From: Gordonia gummivorans | GTDB lineage: Bacteria; Actinomycetota; Actinomycetes; Mycobacteriales; Mycobacteriaceae | Direction of reading: 5' to 3' | Length of the DNA: 64,000 nt | Assembly (NCBI RefSeq): GCF_022513585.1 | Contig: NZ_JAKWBF010000002.1 | Span: 1 to 64,000, forward strand | The notes under the pieces: generated by a model | Seen by the model: only the letters and a program-made list of their open reading frames with translations | The model's database searches: none | Told to the model about the DNA's origin: nothing | Program-made: the position numbers and the translations under genes | Part shown: piece by piece, positions 1 through 17,332 of the stretch | How positions within the stretch are numbered: position 1 is the stretch's first letter | Layout of the letters: the number at the start of each line of letters is the position of its first letter

Positions 1-112
1 ATCGTGACCCAGCTGGGCCCGGTTCCGATGAGCTCTCCCCCGAGCGTGACGAATCCCGCTCGTGTTCTTGGGAGTGGCGCCGCATGGGCGGTCCGGACCT
101 TGGCCCGGACAC
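1..112 (-). CDS. 5' end of an unidentified gene (N-terminus only)
   Basis: An open frame starts at a GTG (112-110) and runs off the left edge, so only about 37 residues are visible: an Arg/Ser/Gly/Pro-rich, probably disordered N-terminus beginning MSGPRSGPPMRRHSQEHERD. A GGGGAAG ribosome binding site lies about 5 nt upstream, and a promoter-like pair lies a further 60 nt upstream. In mycobacteria the region downstream of tyrS carries a tetratricopeptide-repeat gene with a charged, disordered start, so that is a plausible identity, but it rests on position and composition only. No conserved domain can be seen here. Confidence 0.45.
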   Translation of the reverse strand, partial: MSGPRSGPPMRRHSQEHERDSSRSGESSSEPGPAGSR

Positions 113-170
113 TCTTACTTCCCCGGTCCTTCCTGGCCCCGGGGGAGTTGCTCTCTGCGGTGCATCGATT

Positions 171-199
171 AAGTTACACAGGCGAGAACAACGCGTCAA
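171..199 (-). promoter_or_regulatory. Candidate sigma-A promoter for the left-edge gene
   Basis: On the minus strand TTGACG (199-194) and TAACTT (176-171) are separated by exactly 17 nt. The pair lies just after the tyrS stop codon and about 60 nt before the GTG start at 112. It suggests that the left-edge gene is transcribed separately from tyrS. Confidence 0.5.
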
Positions 200-208
200 A
201 TCGCCTGG

Positions 209-1546
209 TCAGAGGGCTAAACGTGCTCCCGCAAAGCTCTTCTTCCCGCGACGCACCACCAACCAGCGGCCGTGGAGCAGGTCAGCGTCGGCCGGCTGCC
301 ACTCCGCGTCGGTGATCTTGGTGTTGTTCACGTAGGCGCCGCCCTCACCGATCGCTCGGCGTGCCGCCTTGTTGCTCTCGGACAAACCGGTGTCAACGAG
401 AAGCGAGACGATCGTCGGCCGCTCGGTGTAGTCGACGACCGTCGTTTCGCCGACCGCCGCCGCGAGGGTTGCCTCGTCGAGTTCGCCCAGATCAGCTCGT
501 CCGAACAACGCCTGGCTGGCCAGCTCGACGGCTTTCGTGTGGTCCGCACCATGGATCAGGGTCGTCATCTCGGCAGCGAGTACCCGCTGCGCGCGCCGCA
601 GGTGCGGGGTCTCGGCTGTCGCACGTTCGAGCTCGTCGATCTCAGCTCGACCGAGGAAGGTGAACCATTTCAGGTAGCGCACGACGTCGGCGTCGGCCGT
701 GTTCACGAAGTACTGGTACCAGACGTAAGGACTGGTCAGAGCGGGATCTAGCCACAGGCTCCCGCCGCCGGTGGACTTGCCGAACTTCTTTCCGTCGGCG
801 GTGGTGACGAGTGGAACGGTGAACGCGTGCACCGACGCACCTTCGACGCGTCGCGTCAGATCGACACCGCTGACGATGTTCCCCCACTGATCGGAACCAC
901 CGACCTGCAGGACGCATCCGTACCGGCGGAACAACTGTAGGTAATCGTTGGACTGCAGCAGCACATAACTGAACTCGGTGTAGCTGATGCCGTCCGACTC
1001 CAGTCGGCGACGCACCAGGTCACGTCCGAGCAGCACATTCATCGAGAAGTGTTTGCCCAGGTCACGCAGGAACTCGATGACGCTCAGGTCGTGGGTCCAC
1101 TCCATGTTGTTGACCACCACGGCACCCGTCGGCGAGTCGTCGATCGTCACGAACCGCCGCAATTGGGCGTCGATGCGGCCGGCCCAATCCGCGACGGTGT
1201 CGGCGGAGTTCATGTTGCGCTCCCCCACGTCGCGGGGATCGCCGATCAGCCCGGTCGCACCGCCGGCCAGGACGACCGGTCGATGTCCGGCGAGTTGGAA
1301 TCGCCGCAAGGTCAGCAGCGGTACGAGGTGTCCGGCGTGCAGGCTGGCGGCGGTCGGGTCGAAGCCTGCATAGAGGGTCGTCGGCCCACCTGCGAGCTGC
1401 GCCCGTAAGGCGTCCAAGTCGGTCGACTGTGCGATCAGTCCTCGCCACTCGAGGTCGTCGATGACATCTGAGGCGGTCGCGATATCGGTGTTGGCATGCT
1501 CGGCGGTCACGTCTTCGATCTTGTCATCGACCGGCGACGTCGCCAC
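209..1546 (-). CDS. tyrS: Tyrosyl-tRNA synthetase
   Basis: Class I aminoacyl-tRNA synthetase that charges tRNA-Tyr with tyrosine in the cytoplasm. The 445-residue product has the HIGH-type motif as HAGH (about 70-73) in the Rossmann fold, the GGSDQWGN tyrosine-site segment near 217-224, the KMSKS-type motif as KFGKS (about 254-258), and a C-terminal S4-like RNA-binding domain (about 380-445) containing the typical GGAYVNN stretch. About 28 residues precede the usual start of homology (DLEWRGL); no start codon lies nearer, so ATG 1546 is used. A Trm112-like gene lies 25 bp upstream on the same strand, and the pair is neighbouring in mycobacteria too. Confidence 0.97.
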   Translation of the reverse strand: MATSPVDDKIEDVTAEHANTDIATASDVIDDLEWRGLIAQSTDLDALRAQLAGGPTTLYAGFDPTAASLHAGHLVPLLTLRRFQLAGHRPVVLAGGATGLIGDPRDVGERNMNSADTVADWAGRIDAQLRRFVTIDDSPTGAVVVNNMEWTHDLSVIEFLRDLGKHFSMNVLLGRDLVRRRLESDGISYTEFSYVLLQSNDYLQLFRRYGCVLQVGGSDQWGNIVSGVDLTRRVEGASVHAFTVPLVTTADGKKFGKSTGGGSLWLDPALTSPYVWYQYFVNTADADVVRYLKWFTFLGRAEIDELERATAETPHLRRAQRVLAAEMTTLIHGADHTKAVELASQALFGRADLGELDEATLAAAVGETTVVDYTERPTIVSLLVDTGLSESNKAARRAIGEGGAYVNNTKITDAEWQPADADLLHGRWLVVRRGKKSFAGARLAL

Positions 1547-1571
1547 AGCCGGGCGCGTTCCCAGGTGGGCG

Positions 1572-1787
1572 TCAGCTCTGCGCCGTCAGCCGTTCGTGTT
1601 CGGCGTCATCGACCGCACGCGCCTCGTCGGCGAGCATCACCGGGATTCCGTCGGCGTCGATGCGGTACGCGACGTGCAGACGCGGGTTGTACAGTTCGTC
1701 GCCCGCGTCGAGCAGTGGTCCATGATCCTGGGGACAAACCAGCCGCTCCCGCAGGATCGGGTTGATGGCTTCGGTCCGTGCGCTCAC
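1572..1787 (-). CDS. Trm112-like (UPF0434) small protein
   Basis: A 71-residue protein of the Trm112/UPF0434 family, recognised from the segments [15 protein letters not shown] and [20 protein letters not shown]. Eukaryotic Trm112 is an activator subunit of methyltransferases; the role of bacterial single-domain forms is not settled. Only one cysteine remains of the zinc-binding set, as is common in short bacterial members. It lies between the lipid fusion gene and tyrS, an arrangement shared with Mycobacterium tuberculosis (Rv1683, Rv1684, Rv1689), and is probably co-transcribed with tyrS. Confidence 0.88.
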   Translation of the reverse strand: MSARTEAINPILRERLVCPQDHGPLLDAGDELYNPRLHVAYRIDADGIPVMLADEARAVDDAEHERLTAQS

Positions 1788-1864
1788 TGTTGCTCCCGAG
1801 GTGTCGATGATGTCGGCCCGTCAACGTGCTGTACCGCAACCCTAATCGCATGGTCACACACTCC

Positions 1865-1945
1865 AGGTGCTCGCCCGCCGGTTGAGCCGCGGGCCCATCC
1901 GCGCCGGCTGGGTGAGAGCCTGCGAGCACCTCAGGGAGCGGTTGA
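1865..1945. repeat. Intergenic inverted repeat sharing the end of repeat family 1
   Basis: AGGTGCTCGC (1865-1874) and GCGAGCACCT (1922-1931) form a perfect 10-bp inverted repeat with a 47-bp spacer. On the minus strand 1945-1930 reads CCGCTCCCTGAGGTGC, identical to the left end of the full element at 32371-32482. It may act as a terminator or be a decayed palindromic element downstream of the gene ending at 1957. Confidence 0.6.
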
Positions 1946-1956
1946 AAGATCGGAGA

Positions 1957-4900
1957 TCACGCCTGCCCGCCGGCTGCGACCTGCACATCGGTCGACCAGT
2001 CGGCCTTCGACGCCGCGCTGCGGGTGTACCGCCGATAGCGACCGTCGGAGTCGCGGTACCAGATCCGAGCACCGGGCCGCGGCAGTCCCTCACGGGCGAA
2101 GGTCGCGCTGATCGGGCGATAGGCGTCGGTCAGCGGGATCTCGTCGACGACGCGGATCAGATGTGGCCGCTGATGAGCGGGCAGCTCACCTAGCGCGATC
2201 CGCAACGACGAAACGGTCAACGCATCCGCGTTGACGTTGCTCCGCAACGACACCGCCGCCACTGCAACCTGCCGCCCTGGGTCGCCGACCGGGTACACGG
2301 CACACAGGTCGACTCCCTTGACGCGGGACAACATCTGCTCCACCGGGGCAACCCAGATGGGACCGTCGGCACTGCGGATCACGCTGTCGACCGATCCGAG
2401 GAACCAGAGGTCGTCGTCGACGTCACGCACGAACAGGTGCCCGGAGACCTCCCAGCGGTCGCGCGAGCCGAAAACGTCCCGGAGCACTGTCGACGAGGAG
2501 TCGAATCGGTGTCGGGCTCTCGACAGCAGCAAACCCGGCTCCCCGACCTCGGCCTTCCGTACAAATCCTGCATCGTCGATGATCAACCGCTCGGTATCGA
2601 TGTCGACCGCGGCGATCTCCACCGGATTGGTCTCCGGCAGCGGTCGTCCCATCGAGCCGGCCTTGTCGGCGGACACATTGGCCAGGATGGCCGAACCGTC
2701 CGCCGTCGCGAAGAATTCGAGGACACGCGCGCGGGGGAAGCTGGCCACCACGTCGTCCCACAGGCCCACCGGCATGCCGGAACCCATGAACAGGCGAATC
2801 GGGTTGTGCGGGTTGATCCGGAAGTCTTCCGACCGAACGACGTCACGCATCATCGTCCACGTGTAGGACACGACAGTGATCCCGTACCGCGGGACCTCAG
2901 TCGCGAAGGTGTCGGCGTCGACTCCGTGTGAGAGCGCGATCCGCGACCGGCCGACCACGGTTGCGCCGAGCGTGGTGAGGAGGCCGGAGGCGTGGTGCAG
3001 GGGCGGTAGACAGTAGACGGTGTCACGGTCGGTGAGACCCGCGGCCGACGCCGCACCGAATGCCGACATCGCAAACCGGTGGTTGGTCACCGGCCACGTC
3101 GCCAGACGTCCCCGCGAGCGGGTGAACAGGACAAATGCCAGATCACCCGCAACTCCCGGGTCGGGGCGATACCAGGTCGGCATCACGACCGCGTCGGGGT
3201 CGATCTGCTCCATGTCGATCACCGTCGATCCGTTCGCACCCTCGATGGCACGCGCATCGCCGCTGCCGCCACCGAGCACGAGCACCCGGTCGCAAAACTC
3301 GGAGGCCTGTTCGAGGTGGACCGGATCGGTGACGATCACCGAACTGTCGGCCAGTCGCAGCATCTCCGCGACATCACCATCGGCGGCCAGCATCACGGCG
3401 ACGGCGCCGAGCCGAGACAGCGCCGCCACCACGACGAGGGCACTCGGGCGCGTGTCCATCAGGACCCCGATGTGCTGCCCGGGCCGTACTCCGCAGTCGA
3501 CCAGGCCGGCGACCACGTTGTCGATACGGGTATTCACCTGCGCATGGGTCAACACGCGGTTCTCGAAGAGGAACAGTTCCTTGTCGCCGCTGTGTTTGGT
3601 GTTCTCCGACATCAACTTGCCCAGCGAGATCTGCGTCCCGGTCTGAATCTGCCCGAGTCGGAACAGGCGTGGCACCGTGCGGATCGATTCCTGCGCAACC
3701 GCACGCGAAGTCCGTTGGAAGGAATCGGCCAGCAGCAGCAGTTCGCGCGATGCCGCCGCCCCCGCGTCGGCAACCGAACCGACACCATGGGTGATGCGCG
3801 ACGACAGGCTGACACCGCCGCCGTGTCCGGGTTCGACCGCCTCCATGGTCGAGATCAGGGCCGGCTTGTCTCCGTCGCGTGACTGCCAGTTGACCCATTC
3901 GGAGGTGGTGGGCCAGGTATGACTGCCTGCCGCACTGCCGACGACGAGCCCGAAATGGCCCACCGGAACCCGTGATTCGTAGATCTCGGCGTGGGGGGCG
4001 GCGCGAACGATGCCCCGTACAGCTGCGGGCTGTCCGATGTCGTCGGCGGTCCCGACGAAGGCCAGCACCGGGCAGGTGATCTCGGCCAACGACACCAGAT
4101 CACCGTTGATGACAAATCCACCGGACACCATCCGGTTGTGGGCGACGAACTGCCGCAGCAACTCGGCGATGGCAGGCCCCGACCAGGCGACCCAGCCGTC
4201 GGCCTCCAGGAAACGCCGCTGGTCCTCTCGCGGCAGCAGAGCGTCGCGGTCGTGCAGCCGACGGAGGAAATCGATGCGGCTACGGACCGTCTTCACCGGG
4301 TCGAGGAGCTGAAAGCCGGTGCGCGCCATCCAGTCCCGAATCCACAAGTTGCGGCTGAACACCTTGTCGGCAAGGAATTCGGCGCCCGGCGCCACCAGAC
4401 CTGCAGGCAACCCCAGCGGCAACGCGGCCAGCACGTCGACCGGACTTCCGAAGGTGATGACACTCGCGAGTCCCTTCGACCGGCGATACGCGGCCGTCTG
4501 ATAGGCGAACATGCCACCCTGCGAGTACCCGGCCAGGTGGACGTCGCGACCAGTCGCCTCGATCACCACGTCGATCGCCCGGCTCACCGCCACCACGTGA
4601 TCGGCGAGCGTGCGTTCCATGCCGCCCTCTTCGGTGTCGGGTGATCCGAAATCGACCACCCACGGCGCAATCCCGCTGCGATGCAGCACCGACACCGCGC
4701 CGTTGAGTTCGGTGACGTCGTAGACATTCGCCGACACCATCATCGGCGGGACGAGGATGATGTCGGGATCATCGGCGTGCTCGTCGGGAAAGTACCGGCG
4801 CAGGCGGTACATCTGCTCGGTCTCGACCACAGCGAACGGCGCCGGCTCGGTTTCGGTCTGGAAACCACCGAAACGCAGCACCTCGAGCCCGTTCTGCGCG

Positions 4901-4968
4901 GTGGCGACCACTCTGCCGACCACTCCACCGACGTCGGGCACTCCTACGATTCCGGCCATCGCCTGCAA
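1957..4968 (-). CDS. Alpha/beta-hydrolase fused to acyl-CoA-synthetase-like domain
   Basis: A 1003-residue two-domain protein. Residues about 60-345 are an alpha/beta hydrolase related to PHA synthases and lipases, with the nucleophile elbow GYSQGG near 150 and a likely catalytic His in VGHFGL near 325. Residues about 440-990 are an AMP-binding (acyl-CoA synthetase) domain. It matches the architecture of M. tuberculosis Rv1683 and BCG1721, reported as bifunctional long-chain acyl-CoA synthetase/lipase linked to triacylglycerol inclusions. The usual phosphate-binding motif (TSGTTGxPK) is replaced by a degenerate segment FTRSRGRLATWP, so synthetase activity is uncertain. ATG 4968 is used; a second ATG lies 3 codons in. 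Confidence 0.9.
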   Translation of the reverse strand: MQAMAGIVGVPDVGGVVGRVVATAQNGLEVLRFGGFQTETEPAPFAVVETEQMYRLRRYFPDEHADDPDIILVPPMMVSANVYDVTELNGAVSVLHRSGIAPWVVDFGSPDTEEGGMERTLADHVVAVSRAIDVVIEATGRDVHLAGYSQGGMFAYQTAAYRRSKGLASVITFGSPVDVLAALPLGLPAGLVAPGAEFLADKVFSRNLWIRDWMARTGFQLLDPVKTVRSRIDFLRRLHDRDALLPREDQRRFLEADGWVAWSGPAIAELLRQFVAHNRMVSGGFVINGDLVSLAEITCPVLAFVGTADDIGQPAAVRGIVRAAPHAEIYESRVPVGHFGLVVGSAAGSHTWPTTSEWVNWQSRDGDKPALISTMEAVEPGHGGGVSLSSRITHGVGSVADAGAAASRELLLLADSFQRTSRAVAQESIRTVPRLFRLGQIQTGTQISLGKLMSENTKHSGDKELFLFENRVLTHAQVNTRIDNVVAGLVDCGVRPGQHIGVLMDTRPSALVVVAALSRLGAVAVMLAADGDVAEMLRLADSSVIVTDPVHLEQASEFCDRVLVLGGGSGDARAIEGANGSTVIDMEQIDPDAVVMPTWYRPDPGVAGDLAFVLFTRSRGRLATWPVTNHRFAMSAFGAASAAGLTDRDTVYCLPPLHHASGLLTTLGATVVGRSRIALSHGVDADTFATEVPRYGITVVSYTWTMMRDVVRSEDFRINPHNPIRLFMGSGMPVGLWDDVVASFPRARVLEFFATADGSAILANVSADKAGSMGRPLPETNPVEIAAVDIDTERLIIDDAGFVRKAEVGEPGLLLSRARHRFDSSSTVLRDVFGSRDRWEVSGHLFVRDVDDDLWFLGSVDSVIRSADGPIWVAPVEQMLSRVKGVDLCAVYPVGDPGRQVAVAAVSLRSNVNADALTVSSLRIALGELPAHQRPHLIRVVDEIPLTDAYRPISATFAREGLPRPGARIWYRDSDGRYRRYTRSAASKADWSTDVQVAAGGQA

Positions 4969-5007
4969 TCCCTCCCTGTCCCGACCCTGCCCTGCATCAC
5001 AATGCTC

Positions 5008-5021
5008 GTGACGTCCGTCAC
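5008..5021. promoter_or_regulatory. Palindrome upstream of the hydrolase/synthetase gene
   Basis: GTGACGTCCGTCAC is an inverted repeat (GTGACG/CGTCAC, 2-nt centre) about 40 nt upstream of ATG 4968, in the only gap between argH and this gene. It has the size of an operator half-turn site, but no regulator is identified. It is the only striking symmetry in this 78-bp gap. Confidence 0.3.
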
Positions 5022-5046
5022 TTTACCCAGGAGCTGGGCATTTGAC

Positions 5047-7676
<2,630 letters not shown>

Positions 7677-7764
7677 GGTGGTGAGTGCTCCTGTTGTCTT
7701 GCCGTCTGGAAATTGTGTCTGAAAGTCTGTGGGTTCTTCGATTGGGATCGACGGGCCTCGATGG

Positions 7765-10377
<2,613 letters not shown>

Positions 10378-10381
<4 letters not shown>

Positions 10382-11270
10382 GACGTCTCCTCGATCGGTG
10401 ATTCGTCTTCGGCCACGACGGTGGTTCCGGTGGATGCGGTGGTCAGCAGTTGCGCGAGGACCGAGTGCGCGACCCGACCGTCGATGACGTCGGCGCGCTG
10501 CACACCGCCGGTGACCGCGCGCAGGCACGCCTCCATCTTGGGCACCATCCCCGAATCCAGTCGCGGCAACAGTGTTTCGAGGTCGTCAGTGGTGATGCGG
10601 GCGACCAGAGACGAGCGGTCGGGCCAGTCGGTGTACAGACCTTCGACGTCGGTGAGCATCACCAGTCGCGACGCGCCGAGGGCCTGCGCCAAGGCTCCTG
10701 CCGCGGTGTCGGCGTTGATGTTGTGCACGACGCCGTCGCGATCGGGCGCGATGGTCGAGACCACCGGGATGCGGCCGGCCCCGAGCAAATCGAGGACCGC
10801 AGAGGTGTTGACGGACGTGATGTCGCCGACCAGGCCGATGTCGGTGGCGGCACCGTCGACGAGCACGGTGCGGCGCGTTGCGGTGAACAGATGCGCGTCC
10901 TCGCCGGTGATGCCAACCGCGTACGGGCCGTGTGCGTTGATCAGCCCGACCAGCTCGCGGCCCACCTGACCGAACAGCACCATCCGGGCGACGTCCATCA
11001 CCTCGGGCGTGGTCACCCGGAATCCGCCCTTGAATTCACCCTGCAGCCCAAGGCGTTTGAGCATCGCCGAAATCTGCGGGCCGCCACCGTGCACCACCAC
11101 CGGATGCATCCCGCAGGCACGCAGGAACACCATGTCGGCGGCGAAGGCGCGCTTGAGATCGTCGTCGACCATGGCGTTGCCGCCGTACTTGACCACGACG
11201 GTGGCGCCGGCCAGCTTCTGCAGGGCGGGCAGTGCCTCGGCGAGGATCTCGGCCCGCTGCTCTCCGCTGA

Positions 11271-11274
<4 letters not shown>
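10378..11274 (-). CDS. argB: Acetylglutamate kinase
   Basis: Phosphorylates N-acetylglutamate, usually the arginine-inhibited step in organisms with ArgJ. The 298-residue amino-acid-kinase-fold protein has the N-terminal [10 protein letters not shown] motif (about 26-35), the VVHGGGPQI loop near 61-69 and [12 protein letters not shown] near 176-187. It overlaps both argJ and argD by 4 bp. Confidence 0.97.
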
Positions 11275-13657
<2,383 letters not shown>

Positions 13658-16132
13658 TCACCGCAGCCGCGCGCCCACCTTGTCGGTCGCCTCGGCGACG
13701 GCGGCAAGTTTGGCCGCGTTCGCCTCGTCCTCGGTCAGCGTTCGATCCTCGGCGCGGAAACGCAGCGCGAAGGTGAGCGACTTGTGCCCGACGCCGACCT
13801 GGTCACCGGTGAAGACGTCGAACAGTTCGATCGACTCGAGCAGTTCGCCTGCACCTGCGCGCAACGCGTCCTGAACCTGTGCGGCGGGCACCGTGTCGGC
13901 GACGACGACGGCCACATCCTGCAGGACCGCGGGGAACACGGACACGATCGGGGCCGGAAGCGCCGTGGTGATCGGGAGTGCGTCGACCTCGACCTCCACC
14001 GCACAGACCCGCGGCGGCAATCCGAGTCGTTCGAGTACGGCCGGATGCAGTTCTCCGGCGTGCCCGACGGTGACACCGTCGACCGTGATGCGGGCACACC
14101 GCCCCGGATGCCACGGGCGATGGTCGTCGGCAACGAGTTCGACGTGCACGTTCGCCGCCCGGCCGATCGTGCGCGCAGCCTCGAACGCGTCGAGGTAGTC
14201 GGCCTGCCGACCCGGCCCCCACGGCCCCGCAGGATCCCGCAGTCCGGTGAGCACCACGGCGACATGGAGCGGCTGGCGCGGCAGCGAGGCGTCGAGGGCC
14301 GCGATCTCGTCGTCGGTCGGTCGTCGCGTGACGTCCAGCGCGCCAACCACGGGCCCCTCTCCGCCGGCCAACATCACCTGTCCGACGGTGTAGAGGCCGA
14401 GATCGCGCTGGCCGCGGGCGATATTGCGCGATGCCATCTCCAGCAGGCCGGGCAGCAGCGTGGTGTTGAGCTCCGGGCGATCGGCCTCGAGCGGGTTGAG
14501 AACCTTGACGGTGCGACGACGCTGGTCGTCGGCGGGCAGATCCCAGGCGTCGAAGACACCCGCCGGCATGAAGGGATACGGCAGCACCTCGACATAGCCG
14601 TCGAGCGCCAGGGTGCGCCCGATGCTGCGGCGGCGGCGCTGCGCCGCGGTGAGCCCGGTGCCCGCCGGGGCGTTGGGCACCACGGCCGGAATCTGTTCGA
14701 GACCTTCGAGACGCAGCACCTCCTCGACCAGGTCGGCTCGCTGCCGCAGGTCCGGACGCCACGACGGGGGTTGAACATGCAGAGGGTCGGTGCCGGTGAC
14801 CACACAGCCGACCTCGGTGAGCCGCGCCGCGGTGGTTCCCACCGGGTAAACGATGCCCGCGGTGCGGTCGGGTTCGTCTGCGGCGATGGTGATCGCCGGC
14901 GCAACCGCCACCTCGACGCGAGCTTCCGACAGCGGCGACGCGATCTGACCGCCGGCGATCTCGACGATCAAGGCGGCGGCCCGATCGGAGGCGGCGGCCG
15001 TGATCGAGGGGTCGACCGTGCGCTCGAACCGTTTGCTGGCCTCCGAGGTCAGCTTGTGGCGCTTACCGGTTCGGAAGACCCGCACCGGATCGAAGGTCGC
15101 CGACTCGAGCAGCACCGTCGTCGTGGCGTCCCCCACCTCGCTGGTGGCGCCGCCCATCACGCCGGCCAGCGCGATCGGACCGGTGTCGTCGGCGATCACC
15201 ACGTCCTCGGGGTCGAGTACCCGGTCGACGCCGTCGAGGGTGGTCAGCTTCTCCCCCGGTCGCGCACCGCGCACGGTCACCGTGCCCGAGACACGGTCGG
15301 CGTCGAACGCATGCAGGGGCTGACCCAACTCGAGCATCACGTAGTTGGTGACGTCGACGATCGCGGAGATCGGACGCACACCTCCCACCAGCAGGCGCTT
15401 CTGCATCCACCACGGCGACACCGCATTCGCGTCGACACCGGTGATCACACGTGCGGTGTAGCGGGTGGCCTGGGAATCATCGTCGATCGCGACCGGCCAC
15501 GGGGCGCCCTCACCCGTCACCACCGCGTCGTTGCCCTGTGCGGGGTCGACGAACGGCACACCGAAACTCCCGGCCAACTCACGGCCGAGGCCCCGGACCG
15601 AGAACGCATAGCCGCGGTCGGGGGTGACGTTGACGTCGATCGCCACATCGGACAGACCGAGCACCTCGTGCGCGTCGGCACCGGGTTCCGCGGTTCCGGG
15701 TGCGAGGACGAGGATTCCACTGTGGTCGTTGCCGATGCCCAACTCGGACACCGAACAGATCATGCCGTCCGACACCCGCCCGTAGGTCTTGCGCGCGGCG
15801 ATCTCGAAACCGCCGGGCAGCACTGTCCCCGGCAGCGCCGCGACGATCAGATCGCCTTCAGCGAAGTTCCTTGCACCGCAGACGATCTCGCGCGGCTCGG
15901 CCTCACCCACGGCGACCGTGCAGAAGCGGATGGGCTTCTTGAACTCGGTCAGCTCTTCGATGGTCTCGACCCGCCCGACCACCAGCGGACCGGTGATCTC
16001 GGGGAAGGATTCGATGTCCTCGATCTCGAAGCCGACGCGAACGAAAGCGGCGTCGACCTCGGCGGCCGTGGCCGACCACTGCGGATCGCCCTGCCGGAGG
16101 ACCTCGGTGTACCAGGACTGTGGTGCACGCAC
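13658..16132 (-). CDS. pheT: Phenylalanyl-tRNA synthetase beta subunit
   Basis: Beta subunit of the alpha2-beta2 class II enzyme charging tRNA-Phe. The 824-residue product has an N-terminal tRNA-binding (OB) domain (about 40-150), B3/B4 editing and B5 domains in the middle and a C-terminal ferredoxin-fold anticodon-binding domain (about 730-824). GTG 16132 is chosen: it follows an AGAAAGAAG purine run by 9 nt and gives the usual start (VRAPQSWYTEVL); the longer frame to 16321 is antisense-like text over pheS. pheS ends 28 bp upstream. Confidence 0.96.
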   Translation of the reverse strand: MRAPQSWYTEVLRQGDPQWSATAAEVDAAFVRVGFEIEDIESFPEITGPLVVGRVETIEELTEFKKPIRFCTVAVGEAEPREIVCGARNFAEGDLIVAALPGTVLPGGFEIAARKTYGRVSDGMICSVSELGIGNDHSGILVLAPGTAEPGADAHEVLGLSDVAIDVNVTPDRGYAFSVRGLGRELAGSFGVPFVDPAQGNDAVVTGEGAPWPVAIDDDSQATRYTARVITGVDANAVSPWWMQKRLLVGGVRPISAIVDVTNYVMLELGQPLHAFDADRVSGTVTVRGARPGEKLTTLDGVDRVLDPEDVVIADDTGPIALAGVMGGATSEVGDATTTVLLESATFDPVRVFRTGKRHKLTSEASKRFERTVDPSITAAASDRAAALIVEIAGGQIASPLSEARVEVAVAPAITIAADEPDRTAGIVYPVGTTAARLTEVGCVVTGTDPLHVQPPSWRPDLRQRADLVEEVLRLEGLEQIPAVVPNAPAGTGLTAAQRRRRSIGRTLALDGYVEVLPYPFMPAGVFDAWDLPADDQRRRTVKVLNPLEADRPELNTTLLPGLLEMASRNIARGQRDLGLYTVGQVMLAGGEGPVVGALDVTRRPTDDEIAALDASLPRQPLHVAVVLTGLRDPAGPWGPGRQADYLDAFEAARTIGRAANVHVELVADDHRPWHPGRCARITVDGVTVGHAGELHPAVLERLGLPPRVCAVEVEVDALPITTALPAPIVSVFPAVLQDVAVVVADTVPAAQVQDALRAGAGELLESIELFDVFTGDQVGVGHKSLTFALRFRAEDRTLTEDEANAAKLAAVAEATDKVGARLR

Positions 16133-16160
16133 TGTTGTCTGCTTCTTTCTGGGTTGTTGC

Positions 16161-17249
<1,089 letters not shown>

Positions 17250-17332
17250 TCACCTGGTGCGATGACCCCAGTCGAGAGTAGTCGACGGGTCCGAACGCAC
17301 GGTCAACGGACCGGGGGCGCACGGTCGACGGA

